Below are positions 30,771 through 43,288 of a stretch of 64,000 nucleotides of DNA, in pieces; the stretch's first letter is position 1, and each line of letters opens with the position of its first letter. The notes under the pieces are model-generated. The model was not told where the DNA came from and made no database searches. It saw only the letters and a program-made list of their open reading frames with translations. The DNA comes from Ischnura elegans (taxonomy: Eukaryota > Arthropoda > Insecta > Odonata > Coenagrionidae): assembly GCF_921293095.1 (NCBI RefSeq), contig NC_060252.1, forward strand, positions 74,234,866-74,298,865, in the 5' to 3' direction. The position numbers and the translations under genes are program-made.

Positions 30771-33696
30771 CCCTGAGAGCACAAAGTTTGCAGAATACCA
30801 TATGTAAACCAGATGTAGACGTCTATATGTGGTATACAGCAAACCTAATGGTTTGCCGTATACCAAATGTAGGCGACTACATTTGGTCTACATCAGGTCT
30901 ACATTCGGTCTACATTAGGTGCAAATGTCTTCCTTTTTTGGTCTACTGGTAACTTATAATGGTATAATTTTGGTCTGCGGTTATACCAAATGTAGACGTC
31001 TATATTTGGTCTACATTAGGGGCAAATGTCGCCCATTTATGATAATTTTGTTCTACGGTTATACCGAATGCAGGCGTATTTTTTTTACAAAAACATACAT
31101 TTAATACACTGCTAATCTTGTAGCAATATGTGTGATTTTCAACTGAAATGAATTTATGGCAATTTTGATGATTATCTTCGAAGAATTATCAATTAAATCT
31201 ATTATTGACATAGGATGCAATGCCTAATTAATACTGCTTACGAGCCGTGCTGTTGAATTTGTTAACGCCGCATTAGCGGAGAAGGTATTCCTATCCCTCC
31301 GAAAATGCTAAAAATCCATCACGAATACTTAGGAGAACCTTAATTACGGACAAAAACACTGAACTCCTATGAAATAACAAATAATCGGTTGCTCTGCATT
31401 CTTTCCGTGTATGTAGCGGGGTTTGGAAAGCAATAATGCCAATTCAGGGAGCAAAAGAAAAGCACTTTCTACAATAATGAAAAATAACTTTTAGGCAGTT
31501 ATCTATGAAAAGCAATATACAGTTAAAGAAACACAACACATGCAATTATTGTAGAAAGAATCTTTTATTTCATAATAATGTGACAAAGCTTCACCATTTC
31601 CTTGGTTTGACGAATACGAATTCACAGCAAGTGTATGCACACAATTCACTTCAGAGATCGCGAATCGGTTCCGCTGCCAATACACAAACACACACAAGCA
31701 ACAACGTATTTCAATAATATAGGTAAATCCACAAACGATATACTAGCACACACCATAAAAACATAGTGGGAAATAGGCAAATATAATCATCAAAAACTGG
31801 AAGTCACTACCATACTTATATTAATCACGTACAACTTACAATCACAGAGCTCGAGTTATGATGAAAAATACTATATATTCACCGATTTGGAGACTTAATT
31901 AGCCCATTCGAGTGGCACAGGTGACTTTTCTCACTGCTATTCGTTGATATACTAGAAAAATAAACTTCACACACAGCTTTGATCTTGATAGCTTGATCGT
32001 GATATGTCATACCCACGGTGAACAACGGAGGATAACACGCCACTGACATTTACATAACTGTCCATTTATCGATAGCGTAATAGCACTGTTTACAATTCAA
32101 TCGCGATGGAAATCTGAAAATACTACTCTTGGCCGATGTTTTTCAACCTTGTCAACCTTAACTGTCATAGTGCATTACAACCACTGGCACAGTGATTGCC
32201 AGCAGTAGATTAACGAGAGTTGTCACGATGAAAATAACACTATTTTGGCACAAAAGATGTTTTAGTAAAAATCGAAAATCTCCAAGCATAGCGAACATAG
32301 CAATAGCAATAGAAGCATAGTTGTATTCTCTGGTGTTCACCTTATAATACAAGCACAAGCAGTCCTTAACGACGAATTTACCAGTACCTACGAAGAAATT
32401 GATGAAATTATTGACTGTCAAAGCATAGCAGGCATTAGAAAATATCAAAATTGTTCTAATTACATTAATGGATGAGGTGCCGTCGATAACATCAACTTAC
32501 ATTTAACGTATCCACCTCCAACGGTTGTGGCTCATTGTCAGACTGCTACAACGATGCTTCTGACTTTTTGGTTTAACCACTGTTCCAGTTTATATTTAAT
32601 GCGCTTACTCAGATATTAATATTGTAAATAATACAAAATATGAGGGCTTCTGAGCCTCTATCGTCGGAGATTTTGCTTTACATTGGAGATAACCAACACG
32701 TATCACAAACGAAGCTCTCACAACTGCTCGCAACTCATAAACAATCAAAACAATACACTAACGTGGTCTGCAGACGACCAACTGTGTTACCATCTCCAGC
32801 ATACGGCTCGTTAGCTTAGAAGGCATTGGTAGAATACATCGCGTATATTTATGGTCTACAGGTAACTTCCATCATTTAAGTTACCTGTAGACTTGAAATA
32901 TCCCAATTGCGGTAGTAGTACATCGCGTATATTTTTGGTCTACAGCCTTCCATCGGTTAAGTTACCAGTAGACTTGAAATATCCCAATTGCGGTAGTAGT
33001 ACATCGCGTATATTTATGGTCTACTGGTAACTTCCATCGGTTAAGTTACCTGTAGACTAGAAATATCCCAAATGTATACGTCTACAATTTTTCGTGTGCT
33101 CTCAGGGTTAGAAGGCATTGGTAGAATACATCGCGTATATTTCTAGTCTACAGATAACTTCCATCATTTAAGTTACCTGTAGACTTGAAATATCCCAATT
33201 GCGGTAGTAGTACATCTCGTATATTTTTGGTCTACAGCCTTCCATCGGTTAAGTTACCAGTAGACTTGAAATATCCCAATTGCGGTAGTAGTACATCGCG
33301 TATATTTTTGGTCTACAGCCTTCCATCGGTTAAGTTACCTGTAGACTAGAAATATCCCAAATGTGTACGCCTTCAATTTTTCGTGTATTATACATCGCGT
33401 ATATTTATAATTAGCCGTTTCATGCGTAACTTTATGGAATCTACCTGTCATGATGAATATACATGACATGACATTTATGTGAAATAACTAATGTTTTCTT
33501 TACTTTTCATCACGCGTATATTTTAGGTCTACAGCCTTACATCGGTTAAGTTACCAGTAGACTTGAAATATCCCAATTGCGGTAGTAGTACATCGCGTAT
33601 ATTTATGGTCTACTGGTAACTTCCATCGGTTAAGTTACCTGTAGACTAGAAATATCCCAAATGTATACGTCTACAATTTTTCGTGTGCTCTCAGGG
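30771..33696. mobile_element. 2.9-kb element with CCCTGAGAGCACA termini nested in the Tc1
   Basis: CCCTGAGAGCACA at the left and its near-exact inverse (ending GTGCTCTCAGGG) at the right bound DNA that interrupts the Tc1 sequence. Only AA is repeated at the junctions. Both ends carry subterminal GGTCTAC / GTAGAC strings: scattered at the left (30785-31080) and as an ordered array at the right (32817-33696). The centre (31080-32815) has no recognisable transposase. The superfamily could not be assigned. Confidence 0.65.
32817..33696. repeat. Higher-order tandem array of hairpin units
   Basis: About nine units of 80-95 bp share ACATCGCGTATATTT, GGTCTAC, GGTTAAGTTACC, GTAGAC and GAAATATCCCAA. 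They form three blocks (about 32817-33103, 33104-33390 and 33390-33696). The first and third end in the element terminus GTGCTCTCAGGG, and blocks 1 and 2 begin AGAAGGCATTGGTAGAATAC. The first unit has a perfect 15-bp stem (32854-32868 with 32878-32892). Block 3 contains about 110 bp of unrelated sequence. Confidence 0.85.
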
Positions 33697-33699
33697 AAT

Positions 33700-34500
33700 G
33701 ATTAGTATTTTGTGGCATTCATTTGGTTTTCAGGACTGCCTGAAAGCGATTTGGCATTGGATGGACCAATTTTGATGTGACAGTAGGGGGTATTTTTTCT
33801 AATTCTTTTAACAAGGCAATCTTGAGGTCATTCATGTTTTATATTTGCCTTTACTTTATTTATATCTCCGGAATACTCTAGGGATGTTCAATCGAATTGA
33901 GGTTTGGTGATTATGGAGGGGTTTTCGACTGTTTGGGTGCGTTTTGCTTGATCCAAAGAATTGTATTCTTTGCCTTGAGTTTTGGATCATTGTCCTGCTG
34001 AAATTTAAAATTGTTTCTCTGTCCCATTTTATCAGTATTAACTAACAAATTTTGCTTCAGTATGTCGATTTAGATCTTGCAGTCCATGATCCCTTTCAAA
34101 AAGTGCAAATTACCCACTCCATACGAGCACATGCACCCCCACACCATCACATAAGCAACCCCATGTTTCACTGTTGCTTTCAAGTTCTTGGGATCGAGCT
34201 CAGTATTGTTCCGACGCCACATCATTTGATGACCATCAGATCAGGATATGTTGTGCTTGCTCTCGCCAATGAAAATCTCGCTATCATACAACAATAAAGT
34301 CTCAAATTGATGTTCCCGAGCGAAATCTACCTGTCTCTTGCGATTGACCTCGCTGATACACGGCATCCAGATTGTTACTCGGCCGTGGTAACCGTTTTGC
34401 ATCCACACATTCCGGACGGTACCTACGTATTCATAAACATCACACTTCTGTTGATTAGTAGTTAGCTTGGGAGCCTAAGTTTTTGGATCCTTCTTGATCT
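33700..34500 (-). pseudogene. Tc1 transposase remnant
   Basis: The minus strand reads, in order, VTIWMPCISEVNRKRQVDF (about 34380-34325), SDGHQMMWRRNN, KATVKHGVAYVMVWGCM (34180-34125), QDNDPK (about 34000, an Asp-containing Tc1 box), SPNLNSIEHP (about 33910) and a final NATKY followed by a stop (about 33735). The DDE signatures are in Tc1 order. Stops and frame changes, including one between QDNDPK and SPNLNS, show that it is inactive. The N-terminal DNA-binding domain was not traced. Confidence 0.8.
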
Positions 34501-34524
34501 CCCGCACGATGAATCGGTTGTCAC

Positions 34525-34760
34525 TAGTGTTGGGCAAAGTCGATCATTTTAGTGATTCAATCATTTTGACTCGAGTCACATAAATGATTCAAACAATTGA
34601 TTAAATCATTATGATCGAAAAGACTCAAATGAATCAAGATCGAAAATACTCAAAGGAATCAAGATCGAAAAGACTTAGAGGAATCAAGATTGAAGGACTC
34701 AATCAATGGATGTAATAAATCATTTTGAATAATTGAATAGATACTGCCTCATCTGCGAAG
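34525..34760. repeat. MITE-like GTGTTGGGCAAAGTCGAT repeat with GATTCAAT strings
   Basis: CACTAGTGTTGGGCAAAG starts a region dominated by repeats of CAAGATCGAAAA-GACTCA and ATCATTTTGA. This resembles common arthropod hAT MITE ends; the right border is not certain. It lies inside the Tc1-like element. Confidence 0.4.
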
Positions 34761-35967
34761 AGCGACGACCGCTAAGGGGCTTGTTTAGAACAGTCTTGGA
34801 CTTCCCGAACCGATATACTATGTCGTAGTCAGTTGACCTAGGTCGTCCGACAAGTCCAGCAATTTGATTTAGTGACTTGATTGATTATAGTATCTAATAA
34901 GGAGCTTTCGTTCACCTTCAGTCGTCTCAGTTGCCTTTCGTCCCACACCTGTCCACACTTCAGGTCGCAGTTCGGTCAAAGATGCGTTTCACCTCGCCAC
35001 AGCCAAGGGGAGGCATGTGCGTCCACAGCCGGACGGCAATGAAACCGGTGGACACCCCTATAAACGCGTTTAAATCGACGTGCACCGTGTGTCCGAATAC
35101 TTTTTGTGCGCGATAGTTCTCCATATTCGTCTATTGGACTAATTTTATAGCGAAGTAGCAACAAATTTTCCTTCTTTTAAAATGTAAAACTACCAGAACA
35201 GCAAATGATAATAGTGCATTCATGTTGAATTCGGAGGACAAGTGTAACGGAGTCAAAATAGTAATAGCGGCTGGAAACAAGTACTGTCCGAATACTTTTT
35301 GCACCCACTGTATTTATCCAGAGTCCCATGGCACAATGCAGTGTGTGTGATGTCTGATGCAAAAACATTTTTGAGGGGGATAGTGATACAGTGAATCTAA
35401 TTCCAGGATATAACAGGCCTAAAATATTATATTATTTCTTTTTCATTTTATCTTCGTAAAATCTGGTAAATGTCACATTTTTTTACATTTAAATGAGTCC
35501 ATTGTATGAAAATAACCATTACTCTCCGTAAATTTGTGCTTTGAAATTTTTCCGTCAGCTCAAGGCACCCTGTTATTTTACCGTTCTCTCCGTTTCGATT
35601 GAAATTTATTTTTCCGTGTAGATGTAATTTGTGTTCTTTTTGACCAAACGATGTACCATAGGCTGTGCAACCACCGAATGAATTTGAAATGAATAACAAT
35701 GGTAGATCTTGCTTTGATAGGTTTCATTCCAAAGTTTTAACCATTGAATATAATTTAAACCAGATTTATTGTTAACTCTATGAAACAGCTTTTTCTCGTA
35801 GAATAAAAGTTGGAGAAAATTGATCCGTTTCGACCGTCTCGACATTCTCCATCGGATAACATAGTGAATCCTGATTTTGAAAAGGGTATTTGACATTATG
35901 TTGGATTAGGATTGTTTTCAATTTTTATCTCGGTCATTGCCCAGCGCCTGTCAGGCGACTTCCTCTC

Positions 35968-36880
35968 GGGCATAGCCACGAATATTACAAAAGAGGATCC
36001 TCAAGTCAGGCTGTAAATGTGTTGTCACTCACCGGGCATTTAAATGGGTTTAAGAAAGTCTCTGCATGCGTCGCTGACGTACAAAATGATCCGAGTTTCA
36101 CGGGTAAATAAGATATAATTAAGCTCGTATGACACTTTCCAATGTATTTTCCAATAAATCGGCATGCAATATTGTTGAAAATATTGGGCGTTACGCACCG
36201 TATGACACATATCAATATTTACACCAATATTGGCCGAAATAGTGTTCTAATGTCCCGCTAGAGTACGCCATTATATTTCGATGATTTTGCGTTGCATAAG
36301 CATTCGTGTGATTTTTACGCTCCAGTCAATAGTAAAACAACTTCTTTCGTCCACATTTTAGCAACTTGAAGCGAATTTTCGGAACAAAACCAATGTTTTA
36401 CAGCCAAATCGGATGTTTTGTAAAGAGCTTCTTTTTTTTTTGGCCACTAGGAGTCAACAAAACTGACTTCTGATTGAAGATTGGCCGCGAGAAAATAGAA
36501 CCTGTTCTAAATTCCAAAATGGGCGAGAAATTGTGTCCAATATTGTGAAAAGGATATTGGACTAGAAATTGGTATCTGTCAGTTGGACCACAATCCAATA
36601 TCCAATGGATTGGCCAATAAATTTGGAAGTGTCATTCGGACTTCAGGTGTTTTAACCGAAATTTACACAAATGATGAAGTGATCCATCAAATCCGTTACT
36701 TGTCGATGCCACTCTTCGCAATAGAAAACATTATGGTGAAAAACATTGGAAAAAAGTGAATCGCATTGAACTCATCACCGCGCCGCGTACATTTTTGAAA
36801 ACCGATTAAAATGCGACTGAAGTGGCAACAGTTCTATGGGATGGAATTGGGCCTCCTCTATGCAGTGTAGCTTTCCCTTC
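35968..36880. repeat. Dispersed repeat, copy 2 (interrupted)
   Basis: Matches 27819-28230 in several ordered blocks. It is longer because a MITE (36126-36639) has inserted in the middle; removing that insert brings the blocks to similar spacing. Confidence 0.6.
36126..36639. mobile_element. MITE with CGTATGACACTT termini
   Basis: CGTATGACACTTTCCAA at the left and TTGGAAGTGTCATTCGG at the right form imperfect inverted repeats, with further inverted strings CCAATAAAT / ATTGG inside. No coding capacity, and no clear target duplication. It interrupts dispersed-repeat copy 2. Confidence 0.6.
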
Positions 36881-39089
36881 ATTACCAACTGTCGTTTCTT
36901 GCAAGGTTGCCGTTTCTATCTGCAACACTGGCGATGCGACTTCGCCGTCCTTGGCGTGGCGTCAACAGCCCAATAGCAATTCTAATAGCCTTCCGGCTTC
37001 TCGATAACATTAGAATTTACTTAGATTCCATCTTTCCCGTTTCCATCGGCTTTTTCATGAGGACTATGGACCTCCGTCGGCAGCATTACAATGTTTTTTT
37101 TTAGTTCTTGCGTCGATGGGGAACATGCAAAATTTTTGGAAATGCTAGAATAAGAAGGTCCTTAACTCAAATATAATCGCCGAAAATTTCGCGTTATGAG
37201 TCTTTAAAAATTAATCCTCATCGGCTGCTTGAAAACACGACGTCGTCGGAGCGTGACGTAACGGAACGGTTTCCACGGACAGACTGAGGAAGTGGTTTGA
37301 AAATCGCTCTACGATGGGGCTCAAACGCAAATTTGGCGAAAATAATGGCTGTTTTACGTCAAACTGCAGATTTTGAATATGTTCCTCTCATCGGTGTAGT
37401 ATATCTTGTGCCCTTGCAAGTGCAAGGTCCTAATTTGACATAACAAACGACTGGCGAGAAGCAGCAACGGTAACAGTATCCATTAAAATTGGCTTTTTTG
37501 GCAGTTTTTTTTTTTAAATCCAAGTCTTCTCCCTATCCTTCAGAGTTTGTAATTTGCATGACTTGAAATTCATTCGTGTTGCTCCCCATTTTCATCTTTA
37601 AATTTACAATTGTAGGGAACAATTTGCTCACGTATAAGTCGTGAATATTTCTACGAATAACGCCGCGGGTAAAGTCGAGGAAAAACCTCACTGCGGAGCC
37701 CGAAATAAAGCATTCCGACGGCTCAACGTGTACGTGGACGTGAGATCCCTCAGTGCATTCCTTCTGCTAGGGCTTTTGCCACCGTTGTTTGATTCCCGTA
37801 TCGCTATCTCGGTAGCACCCGCGTCCATCCTCGTCGGCTCTTGGTGGCGTTTGATTCGATGTTAGGCCGTCCCCATGATACGCAGGGTGTCTTGCAGATT
37901 GAAGAAGATTCAGGATCCAGTAGGCAGAACAGGGCCGCGAGGGTTGAGGCTACCCTTGACATGTAGGCAACCCACCGTACTAATAGGATATTCTGGCGTA
38001 GGTACTTCAGGCGAGTTGCACCGGCCGCACTAGCATTGCTATGCCTAATCTATTGGTCGGTAGCGGCGAATGCTAACTGTCTGCACCGATCAGGACGTCC
38101 CATTGCAATCGTGGCCTCATGATGCTGGGCACCGGCGTGATGAGCCTCGAGCACTAAACACTCAGGTCTTCCCACTACCTACCCTTTCTTTCGCCTCCAA
38201 CGTCACGGCATTCTGGCAGGTTGAAGGCCTAAAAACTGGAAACGTATCAGAGCGAGTATATGTCAGTGCAGTTGTTGTCCGAGGCAGTTGACTACGATAC
38301 TTCCACAAATTTTTAGAGAAGAATTAATATATTCCGAACTCCAACGAGATTATATAAATGGCCAGTAAATGCTCTTTGCCTCCACGTTGATTTATTTACG
38401 GCTTTCCCAAACGAATTAGGACTTAGAAGAAAGGGGATGAATGCCATTCCAAGGAAGGACTTTCAAACTAACAAACACTTGAAATTAATTGAAATAAGAA
38501 AGAGACAATTGACAATTAATTAATAAGGAAGAAACAATTGACCTTCTTAAATTCAAGCAATTTAAGGCTTATGTTTTATTGATCTGAGTCAGATATTTTA
38601 CATTTGAGAACGTTAATAAAGGAGACGTGTTGTTGTAACAACAGTAACTTTCGTCCTCTTCCTATAAACATCAATTTTTTTCTGCTAATTTATTGCTTTC
38701 CTAGGCACGTATTTTGATGAAATATCAGGAAAGAGTAATAATTTATATTAAATTAATTATTAGAGCATTTTCTGACGAAAATTAGTTTTTAAAAGTAGGA
38801 AAATATAATATTCTTAAAAATTATTATTTACGCTTGATGATTATGAAATATTAGAATTAGGTACTTAAAATAATTCTGTACTCTGATATTTTCAAAACTT
38901 GCCAAAACATCTATAAGCTACTGGATTATATGAAAATAAATGATAAAATGGTTAAAATTTTCATGGCTTTTTGTCTAATTACATAATCAGTACAATTTTA
39001 GATTCACATGGGCAGTGATGGCTATTTCTTGCTTCCTTGACTCCTCGCGTGACATCAGGTGATTTCTTCAAAGTTTGAGACCTGCACAG
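36881..39089. other. Unrecognised interval
   Basis: 37640-38290 is richer in GC and holds short open frames with no recognisable domain. 38330-39000 is very AT-rich. No gene is supported. Confidence 0.4.
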
Positions 39090-39716
39090 TAGGGCGGATC
39101 GGAAAAATCGATTTTTTTTAAATCCATCTTTCACAGTGAAAAAAAGTTGTGGGACTGATCAAAATTAAGGCCTGAAAATTTTGAGACCTCTAGGTTAGTA
39201 CCTGACCCTCGCTCAAATGCCATTAATAATAGTACTAATAGTAGGGTAAAATATTGGAAAATTTGATATTTTGTGGTCATTCCCTGTAGATTATGCTGAG
39301 ATATTGTCCTTTTAGAGCAAAAATTTCGAGCAATACGACGTCTTCCACCGTTAAGCCACAAAATGCCAAATTTGAGTGCGCATCCGCGGAGAAAGTATTC
39401 CAACGCCCATGCAGCGTCGCGGATAGAAGAGCGGCAGGCCGCTCCCGTCCCCTCCCCGCTCGCCTCTCCCCCTGCAACGCCCCGACTACAGCAAAATTCA
39501 TCCGGCGTGTGCTACTAGGAGGGCACTCATCTTTGATAATATGGATCGGCAGACGGTGGAAGGTAAAAAAAATTCGTAGTGAGATGAGTTGTCCCTTTAT
39601 TTTGGCGTCTCTTCGGCGCTAAACAACTCGACGTTTCCAACTTTTAGAGAAGTGATGACATATTTTTGTGTTGTTTGCGATATTTCTAGATTCGAGAACG
39701 CAGGCAAGGCATTCTT
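39090..39716. mobile_element. Solo copy of the TAGGGCGGATC long terminal repeat
   Basis: It aligns over about 620 bp with the left repeat of the 9487-15172 element (and inverted with the right one) but is more diverged. It stops just past the GATTCGAGAACGCAGG segment. No partner end was found in the window, so it is truncated or one-ended. Confidence 0.75.
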
Positions 39717-42700
39717 TTTTACCTCATTCTGAACAGCTCTAAATTAGAAGTTTAAACCTATATTAGGAATAAAATATTTCCTTGCAAATTCCAAGGGCAA
39801 ATTATTCGCATACGTCATGGCCAACTTTTGGTTTTGAGGTTTGCGTGTTTTTCTCTGCGTAGGAGATTGTTTGGTGGTGCCTTAGTTTGAAAGATCTCAA
39901 CTGTAACATAAAAGTTTCAATATTCATGCCCGAAAACACAAGACGGCCTTTGAAGCTCCCTTTGATTTTGCATTCTCAACCGAATGTTGCTTAGTAATTG
40001 ATGAACCAATTAGGTTGATCCTAAGAGGCCTGTGATTGATCAATCCCTTCACCTCATGAAATATTAACGTGTTAGTCCCTAACTCCATTTTCCCACACGA
40101 TTGTCATTTGCTGAGAGAATTGCGCTTAATCCGGGTGAGTATTTTTCCTTGCGTGAAACTATAGCCTCCAGGGGTAATTTTCTTTTGATTGGAATTGCAT
40201 CGTATGGCAATAGCATGATTGAAGCCAGATTTAACTCTCTTGTGTATAGTATTTAATTGCTCATTTAAATTGCCTACCTCTCTTAAGCGTAATGATGGTG
40301 AATTTACGGAAATTATTGGCAACTAATTTTTTTTAAACACGTAGTAATATTACCTAATTTAACCCAAACGATCCCATCACGTGCTGTTTTCAAGTGTAAT
40401 AACACACTGACGCTGGAAGCAATTGCTTAAAAAAAAGCTTTTGGTGTTTGCCCAATAGCTGCCAATGCTGCGTTACTTCCCGTAAGAATTACACGAGATA
40501 AATCGGTTTGGTTAAAATAAAAACTTTTGGAATATTTCCAACTGTTTTCAATAAGTTTTATTATTACGCTGTACCTTTCTGCGATTAATCCGAGTGAGAC
40601 TCGTCAGCATGTCAGATAGGGTCGAAATAGTGTGAAGTGGCATCAAAAAATAAATTGAAATTTGGCTGTACTTGATTCTTCTTTTTGTTGAACTGAGCAT
40701 ACCTTCTAGATAGTGTGTGAAGCACGCAGCCGGGGGTGAAGCACTAGGGGCTTCAGCCACCCCCAAAATTTGTTAATTAGTGGTGGCTACCTGCGATACA
40801 TCTACAGAAGAGACTACTAGCCCAGTGGCATGTATCCTCTCGGACTCCATTTTTCTATTTCGTTACATTGCGTAATTCCTGCTAATAACTAAGGGCAATA
40901 TTACTTTTCAGCTTTCTACAAATGAAATACATAGCTAATTAAAAGAAATGTGTGGTTTACCGATATGTGCAGATTGACGGCAAAACATCAATATTGGCAA
41001 CCAGCATGCCTCTCAAACACCTCACGCAATAAATTTCCGTGCAAGGTGTGTGTTGATAGATATTTCATGTCTCTGTAACTTAAAAAAATCCGAGGGATCC
41101 GAGATGTGATCCGAAGGATACCAAGGGCTGGAGACCAATTCTTGTGAAGCTGGTGGTGAGCTATCGTTTTCGATAATATGTAGACAGCCATTTTACTGGC
41201 ATTTACTAAGAGGAGTTACCTAAGCAGAGGAAGTGGCGGTGGTCGTATCTCGTCGTTGCGGCTAATTGCTGTGAAATCTCTGTTGAGTGAATTTCTTACA
41301 CGTAGTATCTAAAATTCTCATTCAATCACCAGAATGTTTGTGTCAACCCTCCAAGTTTTTACCGGCCCTATTGTACCCTACGAGTAAAATGAGATGCGTG
41401 TGTGTCTGCATGCTATTGAAGACGATTCCACATTATTGCACATAAACTTAAGCTTTGATAAGTAAGAACTGAAATGAGTTTTGTGAGCGTCAAAAAAGGA
41501 GTCGGGGAAGACGAGTTTTTAGTAATGAGAAAATAATGATCTATTTTTTGTTAGATTTTTAATTAATCTTTATACTGAATGTTAATTTACCTATCTCTCT
41601 GTTTTCGCTCACCGCTCGGGTTTTTATACTATTAGTTAATGGAAATCACACCATCCGTTTAATGTGCGTACAATTACAATTTTACTGTAAAGTGCGCATC
41701 ACTCATGGAAGCCTTCAAAATTATCTTCATTTATTAATGCCTTAATGCTGCAATTACGCGAGGAATACACGGGGGAAAATTGAAGTAAAAGTCCCCCGAG
41801 GAAGGCAGTATTTGGGGCAAGTGGAGAAGGATACGAAGATGAAGATCATGTGGGAAGTGAAGATGGCTTCCGGGAACGCAAGTTTCAATTTACTCAGGTA
41901 ACACTGCATTAACTTGCTTTGCCAAAAGTGGTATGACGTTACACTCTTACGCCGTTTCCGATAATGGGTTCATCCAAAGTTGGGCATAAGAAAATTAAAG
42001 AACACTAAACTTAAAGCTTCCGTGAACATGGATTCGCGTACCATGGTAATACCGCAGCGGATTGTAACACTCGCTTTCGGTGAAATATCTCTAGTAGTAT
42101 TTTAATAAAGCCTGGATGATGCAACAGTTTTTTTAGACTGTGTCTGGGCTCCGTTAGCTTATGCTGTAATGCTGGCTGTGGCACCGAGGTGATCTGGGTT
42201 GGGTTGGGAGAAACAAGTATGGAGTAGCGTTCGTCTGTCAGCAATTAGCACCAGCTTATCCGGCCCGAAGGACCAAATTCTTCCATTCTCATAACTTAAA
42301 AAATAAGAAATTCGCCGCCCAATATTCATGAACACGTGTGTCATCGGAGTTTTGGCTCATTGACTCGTTCAGAGAGACCCGATATTTCAAGGAGGGAATT
42401 GCTCACTAAATGATAATAACTACAAACTACATGATACGGCTACTTGAAGTCGTGGAGGAAAGGTAGCCGATCGGAAATAGTCAGTGATGTTATAACTTAT
42501 CTGAGAAAATATGAATCTAAAAGTGCACTATAATTGAAATGTTGCCTTATTTTTTACCATACATTCGTAATTAAGGGTTAAATGAATTATTACCCAACAC
42601 TCTTCAGACATTTCGACTATTTTTCCATTATAAGGCATGCATAATACGATAACGAGATAAATCATGAAAAATACATTTTGAGCACTTTTTTAAGTCGCGT

Positions 42701-43067
42701 ATCATTTTTTAATACACAGACTTCTGAATTACCTCATCTTCAAGATAATTTGACGTTCTAAAGAAACATTAATTCGTATTTTTCAAATAATTGTCGTGTA
42801 ACAATAACTCGTTAAACATCTGTTCCCGTGGATTCGCTTCTGGAAAATTCTATGCCGAAAATGTCGTGTTCGGGAAAAACCACCATTATGGAAATACCCG
42901 TTGCTCAGTTGTTTTTTACGATACTAGGAGACCGCCTAAAATTGTATTTTTTACTTAACGGGGCAAGCATGTTAACTAATTTTCATGGAGTTACTATGAA
43001 TTTCAGATCCTATTTTAGAATCCAAGTACTAAAATGAGATCCGACATGCATGTTTGCCCACTTTCAG
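39717..43067. other. Region upstream of Amt
   Basis: No gene or repeat border recognised. A 5' untranslated Amt exon may lie here or further left, because the first coding exon seems to begin at a splice acceptor. No promoter element can be supported. Confidence 0.35.
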
Positions 43068-43288
43068 GGTGTTTCTCAATAGCTCCGCGTAGCCCCGAAA
43101 AATGCAAGCCAACGATTCCTTGTACACGATGACGCCTCCATCGGTGCCGACCACCGCCAGGCCGGACTGTGGCCGTGGCCACCAATCAGGGGAACACAGG
43201 GAAGAAGAAGGCGGAATGTTCGACCTGACCATGGAGGACTCCAACTGGGTGCTCACTTCCTCCTTCATCATCTTCACCATGCAGACAG
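43068..43288 (+). CDS. Amt: Amt exon 1 (start codon 43102)
   Basis: An acceptor-like TTTGCCCACTTTCAG ends at 43067, so 43068-43101 is probably 5' untranslated sequence. It codes for the extracellular N-terminus and first membrane helix (NWVLTSSFIIFTMQTG). Donor GTCAGT at 43289; phase 1. Confidence 0.85.

Larger units (their letters stand above)
30502..35310 (-). mobile_element. Tc1-like transposon, dead and split by a nested element
   Basis: The right end reads CTGTCCGAATACTTTTTGC then ACCCACTG followed by TA. The left end is its imperfect inverse (AGTGGGCGTATAAAG then TATTCGGACAG), giving about 28-bp inverted repeats. The minus strand between 34500 and 33700 encodes a broken Tc1 transposase (separate entry). 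A 2.9-kb element (30771-33696) has inserted just downstream of the transposase stop. The TA duplication is clear on the right and degraded on the left. Confidence 0.8.

Noticed and set aside
32817-33696. CRISPR-like array
   Set aside because: The spacing is irregular, the 'spacers' are themselves repeated, and it sits at the end of a transposon in eukaryotic DNA.
34052-34297. Plus-strand 81-codon frame
   Set aside because: It is the antisense of the Tc1 transposase remnant, which matches known motifs on the minus strand.
37641-38291. Short GC-rich frames that might be host exons
   Set aside because: They have no conserved motif and no consistent splice signals, and could not be joined to one another.
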